NCBI GenBank assembly: GCA_022819745.1
Contig: JAJEGS010000035.1
Coordinates: 62,001 to 126,000, forward strand
Direction of reading: 5' to 3'
Origin: Candidatus Latescibacterota bacterium
GTDB lineage: Bacteria; Latescibacterota; UBA2968; UBA8231
DNA: 64,000 nt
In this document: piece after piece, positions 10,423-18,963 of the stretch
How positions within the stretch are numbered: position 1 is the first letter of the stretch
Layout: every line of letters starts with the position of its first letter
The notes under the pieces: generated by a model
Told to the model about the DNA's origin: nothing
Seen by the model: the letters and a program-made list of their open reading frames with translations, nothing else
The model's database searches: none
Translations under genes and position numbers: made by a program

Positions 10423-11038
10423 GGCTATCTCTTTCCTGTGCGACGCCAACTAATTCGGCCCACAGCACTTCCGCCTGCGCGGCGAGCGCGTCCAAGCCCT
10501 TGTTGTTGTCGATGACAAAGTCGGCGCGGGTCTTTTTTTCTTGCGGATCCATCTGGCGGGCCATCCGCTGCCTAATCTCGCACACCGGCAAGCCGCTGCG
10601 CTGTTGCACCCGCGATACGCACCGTTCCTCCTCAGCATCGACTACCACGATCCGGTCGAAGTTCCCCTCGTTCCCCCACTCGTATATCAGCGGTGCGTCA
10701 AATACCACGACTCCGCCACCAGCTTCCGCCACAGCCTGCGCCAGCCGGCACTCTATGACGGCTGATAGTGGCGGCCGCATAATCGCCTCTAACCGCTGAC
10801 TCGACTCATCCGACCGCAGGGCACGACGCCCCAATTCCCGGCGGTCCAAGTACCCGTCTGGCCCGATCAGATCGCGGCCGAATGCTGCTTGTAGATTCTC
10901 TATCACCGCCGGGATTGCCGCCACCTCGCGGGCCACTTCGTCGGCATCGACCCGCAGCGCACCAAATTCGGCGAGCATCTGCGCCAGTGCAGACTTGCCC
11001 GCCCCCATGCCGCCGGTAATGCCTACGAGCACGCGCAC
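10412..11038 (-). CDS. coaE: Dephospho-CoA kinase
   Basis: 208 residues, GTG start. It catalyses the last step of coenzyme A synthesis, ATP-dependent 3'-phosphorylation of dephospho-CoA. The Walker A loop GGMGAGKSA is at residues 9-17, followed by the DADEVAREV segment; FDAPLIYEWG with the DAPLL-like motif and RQMDPQEKKTRADFVIDN with the lid and C-terminal signature follow. Full family length. First gene of the coaE-gcvT-gcvP-gmd run, with a 233 bp divergent intergenic region to clpP. Confidence 0.93.
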   Translation of the reverse strand: MRVLVGITGGMGAGKSALAQMLAEFGALRVDADEVAREVAAIPAVIENLQAAFGRDLIGPDGYLDRRELGRRALRSDESSQRLEAIMRPPLSAVIECRLAQAVAEAGGGVVVFDAPLIYEWGNEGNFDRIVVVDAEEERCVSRVQQRSGLPVCEIRQRMARQMDPQEKKTRADFVIDNNKGLDALAAQAEVLWAELVGVAQERDSHDK

Positions 11039-11197
11039 CCGTGGCCAGCTAGGACCAATCGATAGAACTCAAAAAATTGTATCACTATGCCCTGCAATTG
11101 ATTAAGGGCTTTACCTTCGGTTGGAAACGACGCGCTGTGAGCAGGTAAAATTTACCGAGCTAACCCAGCGCAGTCAACCAACCTGAGCGATGTCCCA

Positions 11198-11226
11198 TTG
11201 ACACTATATTGGGCATCGCCTATAGT
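11198..11226 (+). promoter_or_regulatory. Sigma-70-type promoter upstream of clpP
   Basis: TTGACA at 11198-11203, a 17-base spacer, then TATAGT at 11221-11226. The -35 box is a perfect match and the -10 box matches five of six positions. It lies 46 bp upstream of the clpP ATG, giving a leader of about 40 bases without a strong Shine-Dalgarno site. Confidence 0.75.
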
Positions 11227-11271
11227 CCATTAATCAGCAAATAGACTCTACTTCTAACGACAGAATAGCAC

Positions 11272-11877
11272 ATGGCCATCGTACCCGTAGTAATCGAACA
11301 GACCGGCCGCGGCGAGCGCGCCTACGACATTTTCTCCCGCCTCCTCAAGGAGCGGATCATCTTTATCAGCACTCCGATCGACGACCACGAAGCCAACCTC
11401 GTCATCGCCCAGTTGCTCTTTCTGACCTCGGAAGATCCCAAGAAAGACATCTCGCTCTACATCAACAGCCCCGGCGGCAGCCTCACAGCCGGCTTGGCCA
11501 TCTACGATACCATGAAGTACGTCCCTTGCGACGTAGCAACGCTGTGCATCGGCCAAGCGTACAGCATGAGCGCGATTCTCCTCGCCGGCGGTACCAAGGG
11601 CAAGCGCCACGCCCTTGCTCATTCTCGGCTCATGCTGCACCAGCCCTGGGGAGGCGTCCGCGGCCAAGCGGCCGACATCGAAATCCACGCCCGCGAAATC
11701 GTCGAATGGCGCGACCGGCTCAACCAGATCTTAGTCCAAGATACCGGCCAGCCGCTCGAGCGCATCGAGCTGGTCACCGAACGCGATTATTTTCTGTCGC
11801 CCGCAGAGGCAATCGACTTCGGCCTAATTGATGGACTGCTAGCGTCCGAAACAGAGCTAGCCGCCCTCGCCGACTAA
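11272..11877 (+). CDS. clpP: ATP-dependent Clp protease proteolytic subunit
   Basis: 201 residues. It forms the self-compartmentalised serine protease barrel that works with ClpX or ClpA/C. The catalytic triad is visible: S98 in GQAYSM, H123 in MLHQP and D172 in [15 protein letters not shown] and the glycine-rich region near 64-70 are intact. The propeptide is very short or absent. It has its own strong promoter and stands apart from clpX, which lies 1.4 kb away on the opposite strand. Its stop overlaps the 3' end of the EpmA-like gene by 4 bp. Confidence 0.96.
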   Translation: MAIVPVVIEQTGRGERAYDIFSRLLKERIIFISTPIDDHEANLVIAQLLFLTSEDPKKDISLYINSPGGSLTAGLAIYDTMKYVPCDVATLCIGQAYSMSAILLAGGTKGKRHALAHSRLMLHQPWGGVRGQAADIEIHAREIVEWRDRLNQILVQDTGQPLERIELVTERDYFLSPAEAIDFGLIDGLLASETELAALAD

Positions 11878-13157
11878 TCCCCCAGCGGAAAGGCGACCAC
11901 CTCGCCTAAGCAAGACGCTCCGGCAACGATCATAACCAACCGGTCCAATCCCAGGGCCACGCCACCAGCCGGTGGAATGCCCCGCTCCATAGCTGCGAGA
12001 AATGCCTCGTCGGCTGGTGCGCCCCCCGGTCGCGCGCCTCGCGCAAAGCGCTCGCGCTGCTGAGTTGGATCGTTTAACTCCGTATAGCCGTTTGATAACT
12101 CTACTCCCCCCAAATACGCTTCCGTCCTCTCGGCTACGGCTGAATCACCTTCTTTTAATTTGGCCAATGCGGCCAATTGCCGGGGATAATCGAAAAGGTG
12201 GATAGCTCCTAGTTTGGCCAGTTCTGGCTCGACTCTCTCCAGCAGAATTTTGTGATATAGGTCCTCCCAACTATCCTCTCGTCTAGCGCTGCCATAGCCC
12301 AAGGCACGCGCACGGCGAAAAAGCGATTCCGCATCTGTACAGGCATCTAAATCGACTGCGGCCCAGCGCACAAAAGCATTGCGGACGCTGAGCCGCTCCC
12401 ACGGCGGCTGCAAGTCGATCTCGCGCCCTGCTCGGACCACGCTCGACCGCCCCAAGACGCTTTTCGCCACATGCGAAACCAAATCCTCGACATCGGCCAT
12501 GATTTCCTCGTAACTGGCGTACGCCCGATACCATTCGATTAGGGTAAACTCGGGATTGTGTTGCGGCCCCATCTCCCCATTGCGGTACGAGCGGCTGATT
12601 TGGTAAATCCGCTCAAAACCTACCCCTAGCAATCGCTTCATGTACAGTTCGGGCGAGGGGGCGAGGTAAAACTGCTTTTGCGCCTTGTCACCCTGGTACT
12701 CAGTGGCGAAGAGCTGGATGTGTTCCTCTTGCGCCGAGGCGCAGACCAACGTGGGCGTCTCCACCGCGAGAAAGTCCGCGTCCTTGAAAAAATCGCGGAC
12801 GGCGTCTAATACCGCGGCCCGCACCCACATATTCGCCCACAGTCCGTTGGCGTGGAACCGCGACCAATCTCCTTGGTGCCATACTGCACTGCTGGGGGCT
12901 AATAATCGAACTTGAGTAGCGCCTATAATACCTTCTTCTACAATACCATACAGCTCAACTATATCACCAGATTTTATCTCTACTACCCGCTCTTTCGCAA
13001 CGAAATCCATCTCTCCACTTTCGTCTGCGATCCTCCCCCGACCTGCGGCAAAGTGGAGAAGCCGCCCTCGCACGGCCACTTCCCCAGTCGTGGTGGGCGC
13101 TGTGGCCACAGGCTGGTGTCGCCACAGCACCCGCGATGGATAATATCTAGCGTGCAT
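11874..13157 (-). CDS. EpmA/GenX-like class II lysyl-tRNA synthetase paralogue with an N-terminal OB-like domain
   Basis: 427 residues. The catalytic core (about 100-427) is class II LysRS-like: motif 2 [17 protein letters not shown] followed by [14 protein letters not shown], and motif 3 [12 protein letters not shown]. This core matches EpmA (PoxA/GenX), which attaches (R)-beta-lysine to elongation factor P. Standard EpmA has no anticodon-binding domain, but here residues about 25-92 read as a compact OB-fold ([26 protein letters not shown]) ending in LLAPS, as in LysRS. It could be an EpmA with retained OB domain or a minimal LysRS. No efp or epmB is in the window to decide. Convergent with clpP. 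Confidence 0.75.
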   Translation of the reverse strand: MHARYYPSRVLWRHQPVATAPTTTGEVAVRGRLLHFAAGRGRIADESGEMDFVAKERVVEIKSGDIVELYGIVEEGIIGATQVRLLAPSSAVWHQGDWSRFHANGLWANMWVRAAVLDAVRDFFKDADFLAVETPTLVCASAQEEHIQLFATEYQGDKAQKQFYLAPSPELYMKRLLGVGFERIYQISRSYRNGEMGPQHNPEFTLIEWYRAYASYEEIMADVEDLVSHVAKSVLGRSSVVRAGREIDLQPPWERLSVRNAFVRWAAVDLDACTDAESLFRRARALGYGSARREDSWEDLYHKILLERVEPELAKLGAIHLFDYPRQLAALAKLKEGDSAVAERTEAYLGGVELSNGYTELNDPTQQRERFARGARPGGAPADEAFLAAMERGIPPAGGVALGLDRLVMIVAGASCLGEVVAFPLGD

Positions 13158-13171
13158 GGCACTTTTCTCAC

Positions 13172-13213
13172 AAAAAACCCTTCTCCTCCAGCGAACGCGC
13201 TAGTAGAGAAGGG
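13172..13213 (-). terminator. Rho-independent terminator after clpX
   Basis: An 8 bp perfect stem (13178-13185 with 13206-13213, CCCTTCTC/GAGAAGGG) with a 20-base loop. Read on the minus strand it is followed by six T (13172-13177). It lies 32 bp after the clpX stop and just before the EpmA-like gene start. Confidence 0.8.
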
Positions 13214-13244
13214 ACCTAGTTAAGCTCAACGCCCGGTTTGGAAA

Positions 13245-14471
13245 TCAAGCCCGCTTCTTGTTGTACACGAAGGTGGGCGGGGCCTTTTTTTCGATAAATT
13301 CCTTGGTAATGACGCATTCGGCGATGTCGTCTCGGGCTGGGAGCTCAAACATGATTTCAAACATGACGGTCTCTAAAACTGCCCGCAGACCACGCGCACC
13401 CATTTCCTTTTCTTGGGTTAGTTCGACGACCTTGTACAGCGCTTCCTCCTCAAACCGCAGTGCAATACCGTCCATCTCAAACAGTTTCTGATACTGTTTG
13501 ACGAGTGCGTTCCGCGGTTTGAGCAGGATGTCCATTAGCACCTGATCGCTCAGGGGATGCAAGACGCCCACCACTGGCAAGCGGCCAATCAGCTCGGGAA
13601 TCAGGCCGTACTGGATCAATTCCTCAGGTTCGACCCGCGCCAACAGATTGGCCCCGCTCACTTCCTCGTGGTCGTCGAGGGAACTGCCAAAGCCCATGGA
13701 CTTGGTTCCGATGCGCTGGCTGATAATTCTATCTAGCCCATCGAAAGCCCCTCCACAGATAAAGAGAATGTTTTTGGTGTTTATTTGCACCAAAGGCTGT
13801 TCGGGATGCTTGCGCCCTCCCTTAGGAGGCACCCCCGACACCGTCCCCTCTAAGATCTTGAGGAGCTCCTGTTGGACGCCTTCGCCTGAAACGTCGCGGG
13901 TTATGGAGGGATTGCCGGACTTGCGGGCGACTTTGTCTAGCTCGTCGATAAACAAAATCCCGCGCTCGGCTTGTTTGACCTCGTAGTCCGCGGCTTGGAG
14001 GAGCCGCACGAGGATATTTTCTACGTCCTCACCCACATACCCGGCCTCGGTGAGGACAGTAGCATCGACGATGGCAAAGGGCACTTGTAATACGCGCGCC
14101 AATGTCTCCGCCAAAAGCGTCTTGCCTACTCCGGTAGGGCCGATAAGCAGGATATTGCTCTTGCTGAGCTGGACATCCCCAGCACCGGAATGCACCCGCT
14201 TGTAGTGGTTGTACACGGCGACCGAAAGCGCCTTTTTAGCGCGTTCTTGGCCGATAATATGAGCGTCGAGATGGGCCTTTATTTCGGCCGGTTTGGGCAA
14301 AGGACGGCCATTGAGACTAGGCTCGTGCTTATCGTCCTCTGACAGCCTCTCATTGCACAAGCCGATGCATTCACTGCATATATACACTGAGGGACCCTGA
14401 ATGATCTTCTCGACTTGGTCGCCCCCCTTGCCGCAGAACGAACAGGCTATATCGGACGTTTTTTTTCCCAT
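13245..14471 (-). CDS. clpX: ATP-dependent Clp protease ATP-binding subunit ClpX
   Basis: 408 residues. This AAA+ unfoldase feeds ClpP. The N-terminal zinc-binding domain has C10, C13, C32 and C35. Walker A GPTGVGKT is at 111-118, the pore loop GYVG at 144-147 and Walker [10 protein letters not shown] at about 172-180, with sensor and IGRLPVV segments later. Full length for the family. It starts 6 bp after the stop of the cold-shock-domain gene, so the two are probably cotranscribed and end at the hairpin at 13172-13213. It is unlinked from clpP in orientation. Confidence 0.96.
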   Translation of the reverse strand: MGKKTSDIACSFCGKGGDQVEKIIQGPSVYICSECIGLCNERLSEDDKHEPSLNGRPLPKPAEIKAHLDAHIIGQERAKKALSVAVYNHYKRVHSGAGDVQLSKSNILLIGPTGVGKTLLAETLARVLQVPFAIVDATVLTEAGYVGEDVENILVRLLQAADYEVKQAERGILFIDELDKVARKSGNPSITRDVSGEGVQQELLKILEGTVSGVPPKGGRKHPEQPLVQINTKNILFICGGAFDGLDRIISQRIGTKSMGFGSSLDDHEEVSGANLLARVEPEELIQYGLIPELIGRLPVVGVLHPLSDQVLMDILLKPRNALVKQYQKLFEMDGIALRFEEEALYKVVELTQEKEMGARGLRAVLETVMFEIMFELPARDDIAECVITKEFIEKKAPPTFVYNKKRA

Positions 14472-14477
14472 CTTCTC

Positions 14478-15119
14478 CTACAGCCCGCCCTCGTCGTCTT
14501 GGGAGTCCGGAACATTGTCTGCACTCTCAGAGACATCAGAGACATCAGAGACATCGCCGTCGGTGCTTTCGACCTCCTCGGTTTCGTCGGGGGTCTCGGC
14601 CGCCTCGACCGAGTCCGCCTCCTCTTCGGCCTTGTCTTGGCCAGCCTTCATCACGTTGATGGCTTGGAATCCCTTGGCGGTGCGAGTCACCATGAACTCA
14701 ACTTCATCATCTTGGGTCAAAGTCCGGTCCCAAGATGAAATATCGCGCCAGTGGACGAAGACATCGACATGGCTGTCTGTCGAGATAAAACCATATCCCT
14801 TATCGTTGTTAAACCACTTGACTATGCCACGAGTCCAGGTGTTTTCCGCTAAGGCGCGGCGTTCGTGCGGCGGGGGACTGCTCTCTGTACTGCCGGGAAG
14901 CGGACGAGATGGTTGTTTCTTTCCCTCGCTTTCTAGGACACGGGCGAGCAGGTCTTGCTTGAGCCCTTGGCCACCCTCGGCATCTTGGATTATCCATTCG
15001 ATAGCTGTCATCACACCGATGACGTAAGGACTATCGTTGCCGTAGAGCTTGCGGGCGTCCCCGATGCGTTGAGCCAATTCGCTCACCGCCGTGCTTTCTA
15101 AGTGTATTGAACTACCCAA
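14478..15119 (-). CDS. Cold-shock-domain protein with N-terminal helical and acidic C-terminal extensions
   Basis: 213 residues. The cold-shock domain is at about 96-160, with RNP1 KGYGFI (107-112) and RNP2 VFVHW (120-124), the nucleic-acid-binding surface of CspA-like proteins. Around it are an about 65-residue helical N-terminal segment (AQRIGDARKLYGNDSPYVI), a proline/serine linker, and a strongly acidic tail with SDVSDVSDVSE encoded by a 9 bp tandem repeat. The extensions are not part of ordinary CspA (about 70 residues), so this is a larger RNA/DNA-binding protein of unknown target. First gene of the pair with clpX. Confidence 0.8.
   Translation of the reverse strand: MGSSIHLESTAVSELAQRIGDARKLYGNDSPYVIGVMTAIEWIIQDAEGGQGLKQDLLARVLESEGKKQPSRPLPGSTESSPPPHERRALAENTWTRGIVKWFNNDKGYGFISTDSHVDVFVHWRDISSWDRTLTQDDEVEFMVTRTAKGFQAINVMKAGQDKAEEEADSVEAAETPDETEEVESTDGDVSDVSDVSESADNVPDSQDDEGGL
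14529..14555. repeat. 9 bp tandem repeat, three copies
   Basis: AGAGACATC occurs three times head to tail inside the acidic tail of the cold-shock protein. It is in frame and each copy encodes three residues of a Ser-Asp-Val repeat. Copy-number change would keep the frame. Confidence 0.9.
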
Positions 15120-15216
15120 TTATCTATTCCTCCTACCCCTTAAAGGGCCTTAAGTACCTCGTACCAGAGTCGAGATGTAAGGTGTAGTTAAGCAAAATAC
15201 AGATGGGTTTGTCAAC

Positions 15217-16602
15217 CTATTCCAAGCGGTATTGCTTGACCCCTTCGTAGATGGTTTGGCCGCTTACTTTCGCGATGCCCGTGAGCGGCACGGCGATCAG
15301 CATTCCGACGATTCCCATCAACTGGCTTCCCACCATGACGACAAAAAGGACGACCAAAGGGTGCAACTCGACGCTTTTGGCCACCATTGTGGGTTGAATG
15401 AGTACATTGTCGATCAGTTGAATGACCAAAAACATGACGATCACTTTGGCCACCATTGCCAAGCCACCGCCGGTAGCCAAGGCTACAATTGAAGAACAGA
15501 CGATCCCGATCAATGGCCCGAGAAACGGGATTACGTTGGCCAACCCGGCGAGCAGCCCCAAAGGTAGGGCATAATAGACGCCAAGAATGGACAAGCCGCT
15601 AATCGCCAGCACCGATACGACGAGGACGGCCAAAATCTGGCCGCGAATGTAATTCCCTATCTGCCTATTGGCTTGGTACATTAGGTTTAGGCACAATTCA
15701 AAATAGGCGTTGGGAACCAGTGCCATCAGGCACCGCGTCAAGCGCCGTCCTTCTTTGAGAAAGAAAAAGGCCACAAACGGCACGATCACCACAAAAGTAA
15801 GGCCCGAGATCACGCCCTCGATAAACAGCGTAGTGCCTCCCAGCATGGTCCTCATCAGCCGCTCGCCATGCTCCCTAATCAACTCGGCGAGGCGGAAATC
15901 GCTCCCCAAATAGGGCTGTAACATGGGCTCAATTTTTGCAGCTCTGGTGCTGGTTTCCGCCAAGATCCTATCGCCGATTTCCACCAAGACGTTGGGATCG
16001 GCCTTGCCAAAGCTAATATCGGCACGCGAAAACACAACGGAACCCGGGTTGCCTACCGCTTGGCTCCCGGCGACCACACCACCATTGCCGTGGACGCTAA
16101 TGCGCTGACTGTGTTCATCTTGGCCCTGCGAGTACGCAATCAAGAGCGCGTTTGCAGCCGGTGCTTGGTCCTTGGGTACAAAGCGGAGGAGAAAAGCTAA
16201 CTCCTCCATGGGGGCGATCTCGAGCGGCCAGCGGTGTTCCTCCCTTAGGACAAACGGCTGGTCCCGAGCATCGTCTTCCCAAGCCATCCCGTGGATGATT
16301 AGAGGTTTGTCGCCGGTGTTGGCGATGGTAAAAACCCTATCTACCGTTTCTCCAGCCAGCTTGTCTCCAGCCTTGAATACGCCTAGCCCCAACCCCGCAA
16401 AAACGAGCGAAAAGACGAGCAGAGTACTCCAAGCCCGCCCCAATCCCCTTCTCTCCATCCAATCGATGATTGGGTAGAGGACATAGGCCAAGATAAAAGC
16501 CAAAACAAAAGGAGTGAGGATGCCGCGAATCTCATATACAAACCATCCGCCGACTACTATGGCTACTAAGGCGAGTACTACTTTAACTTGCCAATTCATC
16601 AT
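15217..16602 (-). CDS. AI-2E/PerM family membrane transporter with an inserted Ig/ASH-like domain
   Basis: 461 residues. The PerM/YdbI (AI-2E exporter superfamily) pattern is clear: TM segments near 8-25, 28-45 and 60-77, then a large loop and a C-terminal bundle with GLLAGLANVIPFLGPLIG and SVELHPLVVLFVVMVGSQL. The family members export autoinducer-2 or act as Na+/H+ antiporters; the substrate here is unknown. Unusual: the extracytoplasmic loop carries an extra domain at about residues 86-175 (VFTIANTGDKPLIIHGM, then PLEIAPMEELAFLLRFVP), a beta-sandwich pattern of ASH/DUF1573-type. Its start overlaps the stop of the cyclic-nucleotide-binding gene by 4 bp (ATGA). Confidence 0.85.
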   Translation of the reverse strand: MMNWQVKVVLALVAIVVGGWFVYEIRGILTPFVLAFILAYVLYPIIDWMERRGLGRAWSTLLVFSLVFAGLGLGVFKAGDKLAGETVDRVFTIANTGDKPLIIHGMAWEDDARDQPFVLREEHRWPLEIAPMEELAFLLRFVPKDQAPAANALLIAYSQGQDEHSQRISVHGNGGVVAGSQAVGNPGSVVFSRADISFGKADPNVLVEIGDRILAETSTRAAKIEPMLQPYLGSDFRLAELIREHGERLMRTMLGGTTLFIEGVISGLTFVVIVPFVAFFFLKEGRRLTRCLMALVPNAYFELCLNLMYQANRQIGNYIRGQILAVLVVSVLAISGLSILGVYYALPLGLLAGLANVIPFLGPLIGIVCSSIVALATGGGLAMVAKVIVMFLVIQLIDNVLIQPTMVAKSVELHPLVVLFVVMVGSQLMGIVGMLIAVPLTGIAKVSGQTIYEGVKQYRLE

Positions 16603-17177
16603 TGAATACTGCCCGCTCGCCGCGCCCCTTTTAACAGGCGCTCAGAGTCGCGCAACTGCGCCGAGAGTTTCTCTATGACTTCAAGCAGGTCGGTCGAGAT
16701 GGCTTGCGCCAAGCCTTCGATGATCTTCAAGGCGAGCGGGAGATTGATATCTATGAGTTCGAGTAAGTCGGGGCGGCAAAAAACGAGGAGACTACAAGGT
16801 TGGAGGGCGTAAGCTGAAGCGGGGCGCGGCGATTGATCGACAAGGGCTTGGGCACCAAAAAAATTCCCCCGGGTTAAGGTGGCTAGCTGCTTCTCAAACC
16901 CATCGTCGCCCATCTGTACGATCCGTATTTGGCCGGAGGCGACGATATACATCCCCATCCCGGGGTCTCCTTGGTTGATAATCGCCTCCCCAGCGCGCCA
17001 ATCCCGCGGCCCGTAGAGCATTTCTTCTATCTTGTGCAGCTCGCGCCCGCTTAGTTCCTGAAAAATGGGCACTTTCTGCAAGAGCTTGCAGGCAGTAGTC
17101 TCTTCCTCGTTGCGACCGCTCCTTACGCGCTCTTGCAGACGACGAAAAACATGCCTCCAGAAAGAATCAGACGGCAT
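16599..17177 (-). CDS. Cyclic-nucleotide-binding-domain protein without DNA-binding domain
   Basis: 192 residues from ATG 17177 (MPSDSFWRHVF), which has AGGAG ten bases upstream; an earlier in-frame start at 17231 is less likely. The cNMP-binding beta-roll covers about 30-150 (LLQKVPIFQELSGRELHKI, GEAIINQGDPGMGMYIVASG, the GNFFGAQALVDQSPR phosphate-binding cassette). There is no helix-turn-helix after it, only a helical tail, so it is not a Crp/Fnr regulator. It sits between trxA and the AI-2E-family transporter and overlaps the latter. It may be a sensor controlling that transporter, which is inference from the coupling. Confidence 0.8.
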   Translation of the reverse strand: MPSDSFWRHVFRRLQERVRSGRNEEETTACKLLQKVPIFQELSGRELHKIEEMLYGPRDWRAGEAIINQGDPGMGMYIVASGQIRIVQMGDDGFEKQLATLTRGNFFGAQALVDQSPRPASAYALQPCSLLVFCRPDLLELIDINLPLALKIIEGLAQAISTDLLEVIEKLSAQLRDSERLLKGARRAGSIQ

Positions 17178-17231
17178 GTGCTTAAAACTCCTGCTTAGAC
17201 AGGCAACGCCCCACGCCTCTCGTCTGCACAA

Positions 17232-17558
17232 TTAGACCAAGGAGGCCTCTAGCTTTTCGGTGATTTGCCCTTTGGGGACGGCACCAATGATCTGGTCGGC
17301 GACTTTACCCTCCTTGAAAATGAGCAAGGTAGGGATGCTGCGGATGCCGAATTCGGCCGCTGTTTTCTGAGCCGCGTCGACGTCCAATTTGCCCACTTTG
17401 GCCCGGCCTTCGTATTCGCTGCTCAATTCTTGGACAATCGGCGCGATCATTCGGCACGGCCCGCACCACGTCGCCCAAAAATCCACGAGCACGGGCTGGC
17501 TGGCGTTGAGGACTTCGGCGCTGAAGTTGTCATCGGTTAAGACGATAGGTTCGCTCAC
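17232..17558 (-). CDS. trxA: Thioredoxin
   Basis: 108 residues, GTG start with AGGA upstream. A cytoplasmic dithiol-disulfide oxidoreductase with the WCGPC active site (C32, C35), DFWATWCGPCRMIAP and the cis-proline block GIRSIPTLLIFKEG. Exactly family length. First gene of a three-gene unit with the cyclic-nucleotide-binding protein and the AI-2E-family transporter, driven by a near-ideal promoter at 17627-17655. Confidence 0.96.
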   Translation of the reverse strand: MSEPIVLTDDNFSAEVLNASQPVLVDFWATWCGPCRMIAPIVQELSSEYEGRAKVGKLDVDAAQKTAAEFGIRSIPTLLIFKEGKVADQIIGAVPKGQITEKLEASLV

Positions 17559-17626
17559 GATAGATCATCCTTTGCTTGTTAGTTTATACTTTTCAATATG
17601 TTACAAACACAACACCTTGTGTTTCA

Positions 17627-17655
17627 ATTATAATTGTGGCACTACCCATTGTCAA
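17627..17655 (-). promoter_or_regulatory. Consensus sigma-70-type promoter of the trxA unit
   Basis: On the minus strand TTGACA (17655-17650), a 17-base spacer, then TATAAT (17632-17627). Both boxes match the consensus perfectly. It lies 69 bp upstream of the trxA start and directly after the end of holA. Confidence 0.85.
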
Positions 17656-17657
17656 GT

Positions 17658-18677
17658 TCAGTGCTTCCTGCACAACTTGGTCACCAGCAAATCTAAAACT
17701 AGATGCTCCTGGCGTCGTCCCTGCGATTTCAGACGCCAATCGGCTTCGCTCAAGGCGCTCAACGTCGCCCATAGCCAAGCGGTGGAACGGCGCTGGGCCT
17801 GCTCCAAATACCCGGGCAAAAAAAATGGCGCAACTCCCAATTCAGCGGCCATTTTGTCGCGCGGTAGCGACTGGTCTATTAGCCCCTTAGCCTTGAGCAA
17901 AAGCTGGAAGTGGCGGGTGACCATGGCTACGGCGCGAGTTGGCTCCTCTCCTTGGCTGAGGAACTGTTGCATCAGCTTTTGCGCTAGCTTACCCTGCCCT
18001 TTGCCGAGGGCATCGGCGAGTTCGAACACGCTAGCCCCGCGCGTGATGCCAGCGACTTGTTCGACCGCAGAGGCGGTGATCGGCTGGCCCACCCCGACAA
18101 AACTGACCAACTTTTCTATCTCGCTGACCAATTCGCGCGGCTTGGCCCCTACGTACTGGCTGAGTAGCTGGACGGCCGCAGGCTCGATCAGCACCCCCTG
18201 ACGCTTGGCGTACCGCTGTATCCACTGCGGAACTTGGTTGTCGTAGGGCAGCCTAAATTCTAGCCCGCAACCCTTGCGTGCCAGTTCGCGAAAGAATTTT
18301 CGCCGCATATCGACTTTTTGGCCTACTACTAGGAGGCAACTAGTCTCCACCGACATTGCAAATACGCGCTCCAAGCCGCGACACTGGTCGGTCGTCAGAG
18401 CATCGGCATCGCGCAGCACAATCAGCCGACTCTCGGCCATCATGGGATAGGTCTCATAGACTTGAAAAAAATCCAGTACCTCCAAGCGTTCAGCCCTCAG
18501 TACGTCGAGATTAAAATCCCGCGTCTGAGCTGGCACCAAAGCTTCGATCATAGACGCGACCAAAGCTTCGCGCTCGTATTCTTCGTCCCCGTGCAGCAAA
18601 TAAAAAGGCCGAATATCCCCCTTGGCGATTTCGGCCAGCAGTGCAGCGGGACTTGGCCCTTTGGCTCTCTTAGCCAC
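17658..18677 (-). CDS. holA: DNA polymerase III delta subunit
   Basis: 339 residues from GTG 18677. Delta is the clamp-loader subunit that opens the beta ring. The family pattern is present: IRPFYLLHGDEEYEREALV near the start, a degenerate AAA+ domain with no working Walker A, LPYDNQVPQWIQRYAKRQG in domain 2, and ASVFELADALGKG with a helical collar domain at the end. I prefer the GTG, which overlaps the upstream 63-codon gene by 8 bp; a longer in-frame ATG at 18746 would lie wholly inside that gene. Ends just before the trxA promoter. Confidence 0.85.
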   Translation of the reverse strand: MAKRAKGPSPAALLAEIAKGDIRPFYLLHGDEEYEREALVASMIEALVPAQTRDFNLDVLRAERLEVLDFFQVYETYPMMAESRLIVLRDADALTTDQCRGLERVFAMSVETSCLLVVGQKVDMRRKFFRELARKGCGLEFRLPYDNQVPQWIQRYAKRQGVLIEPAAVQLLSQYVGAKPRELVSEIEKLVSFVGVGQPITASAVEQVAGITRGASVFELADALGKGQGKLAQKLMQQFLSQGEEPTRAVAMVTRHFQLLLKAKGLIDQSLPRDKMAAELGVAPFFLPGYLEQAQRRSTAWLWATLSALSEADWRLKSQGRRQEHLVLDLLVTKLCRKH

Positions 18678-18861
18678 GATCTTTGCGTTCGACCTCTTCT
18701 TCGTCCAATATGCTGTATTCGGCCTCGGCGACTCGGCTCGGATCAATGCTGCTGCGTTGGTTGGACGCGCCGCGGCGAGAACCGCCCCTTAGCTGCCGGT
18801 ACACAGCGTAACACAGCAATACGATCGCCGTCGCCAGTAACAATTTGAACAACATGAACAT
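18670..18861 (-). CDS. Small single-pass membrane protein with an acidic tail
   Basis: 63 residues. A hydrophobic helix at about 3-20 (FKLLLATAIVLLCYAVY) is followed by a basic linker and the acidic tail EAEYSILDEEEVERKDRG. I recognise no family. The gene overlaps the start of holA by 8 bp, which argues that it is real and translationally coupled to it. It may be a small conserved envelope protein; the function is unknown. Confidence 0.6.
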   Translation of the reverse strand: MFMLFKLLLATAIVLLCYAVYRQLRGGSRRGASNQRSSIDPSRVAEAEYSILDEEEVERKDRG

Positions 18862-18905
18862 CGTGTGGTTTGTTCACCCCTTCTTGCTGCGCGAGCATTG
18901 AACGC

Positions 18906-18933
18906 AAAAAGCTCCCCCTGTTACCGGAGGAGC
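18906..18933 (-). terminator. Rho-independent terminator after the 151-residue lipoprotein
   Basis: An 8 bp stem (18911-18918 with 18926-18933, one G-T pair) closed by a 7-base loop. On the minus strand it is followed by five T (18910-18906). It separates the lipoprotein gene from the holA unit. Confidence 0.75.
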
Positions 18934-18963
18934 TCTATGCAGTGCAGCGGGCGGCGAACTCAA

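Noticed and set aside
10412..10449. Glycine riboswitch before gcvT
   Set aside because: There is no intergenic space: gcvT starts inside the coaE end, and the region before coaE shows no tandem aptamer-like structure I can recognise.
14529..14555. CRISPR-like direct repeats
   Set aside because: The repeat is 9 bp, without spacers and inside a coding frame.
14401..15027. 208-codon plus-strand serine-rich frame
   Set aside because: Antisense to the acidic cold-shock protein gene; the serine runs are the reverse reading of its codons.
17389..18201. 270-codon plus-strand frame over trxA and holA
   Set aside because: Shadow of two clear minus-strand genes and their promoter; no domain resemblance.
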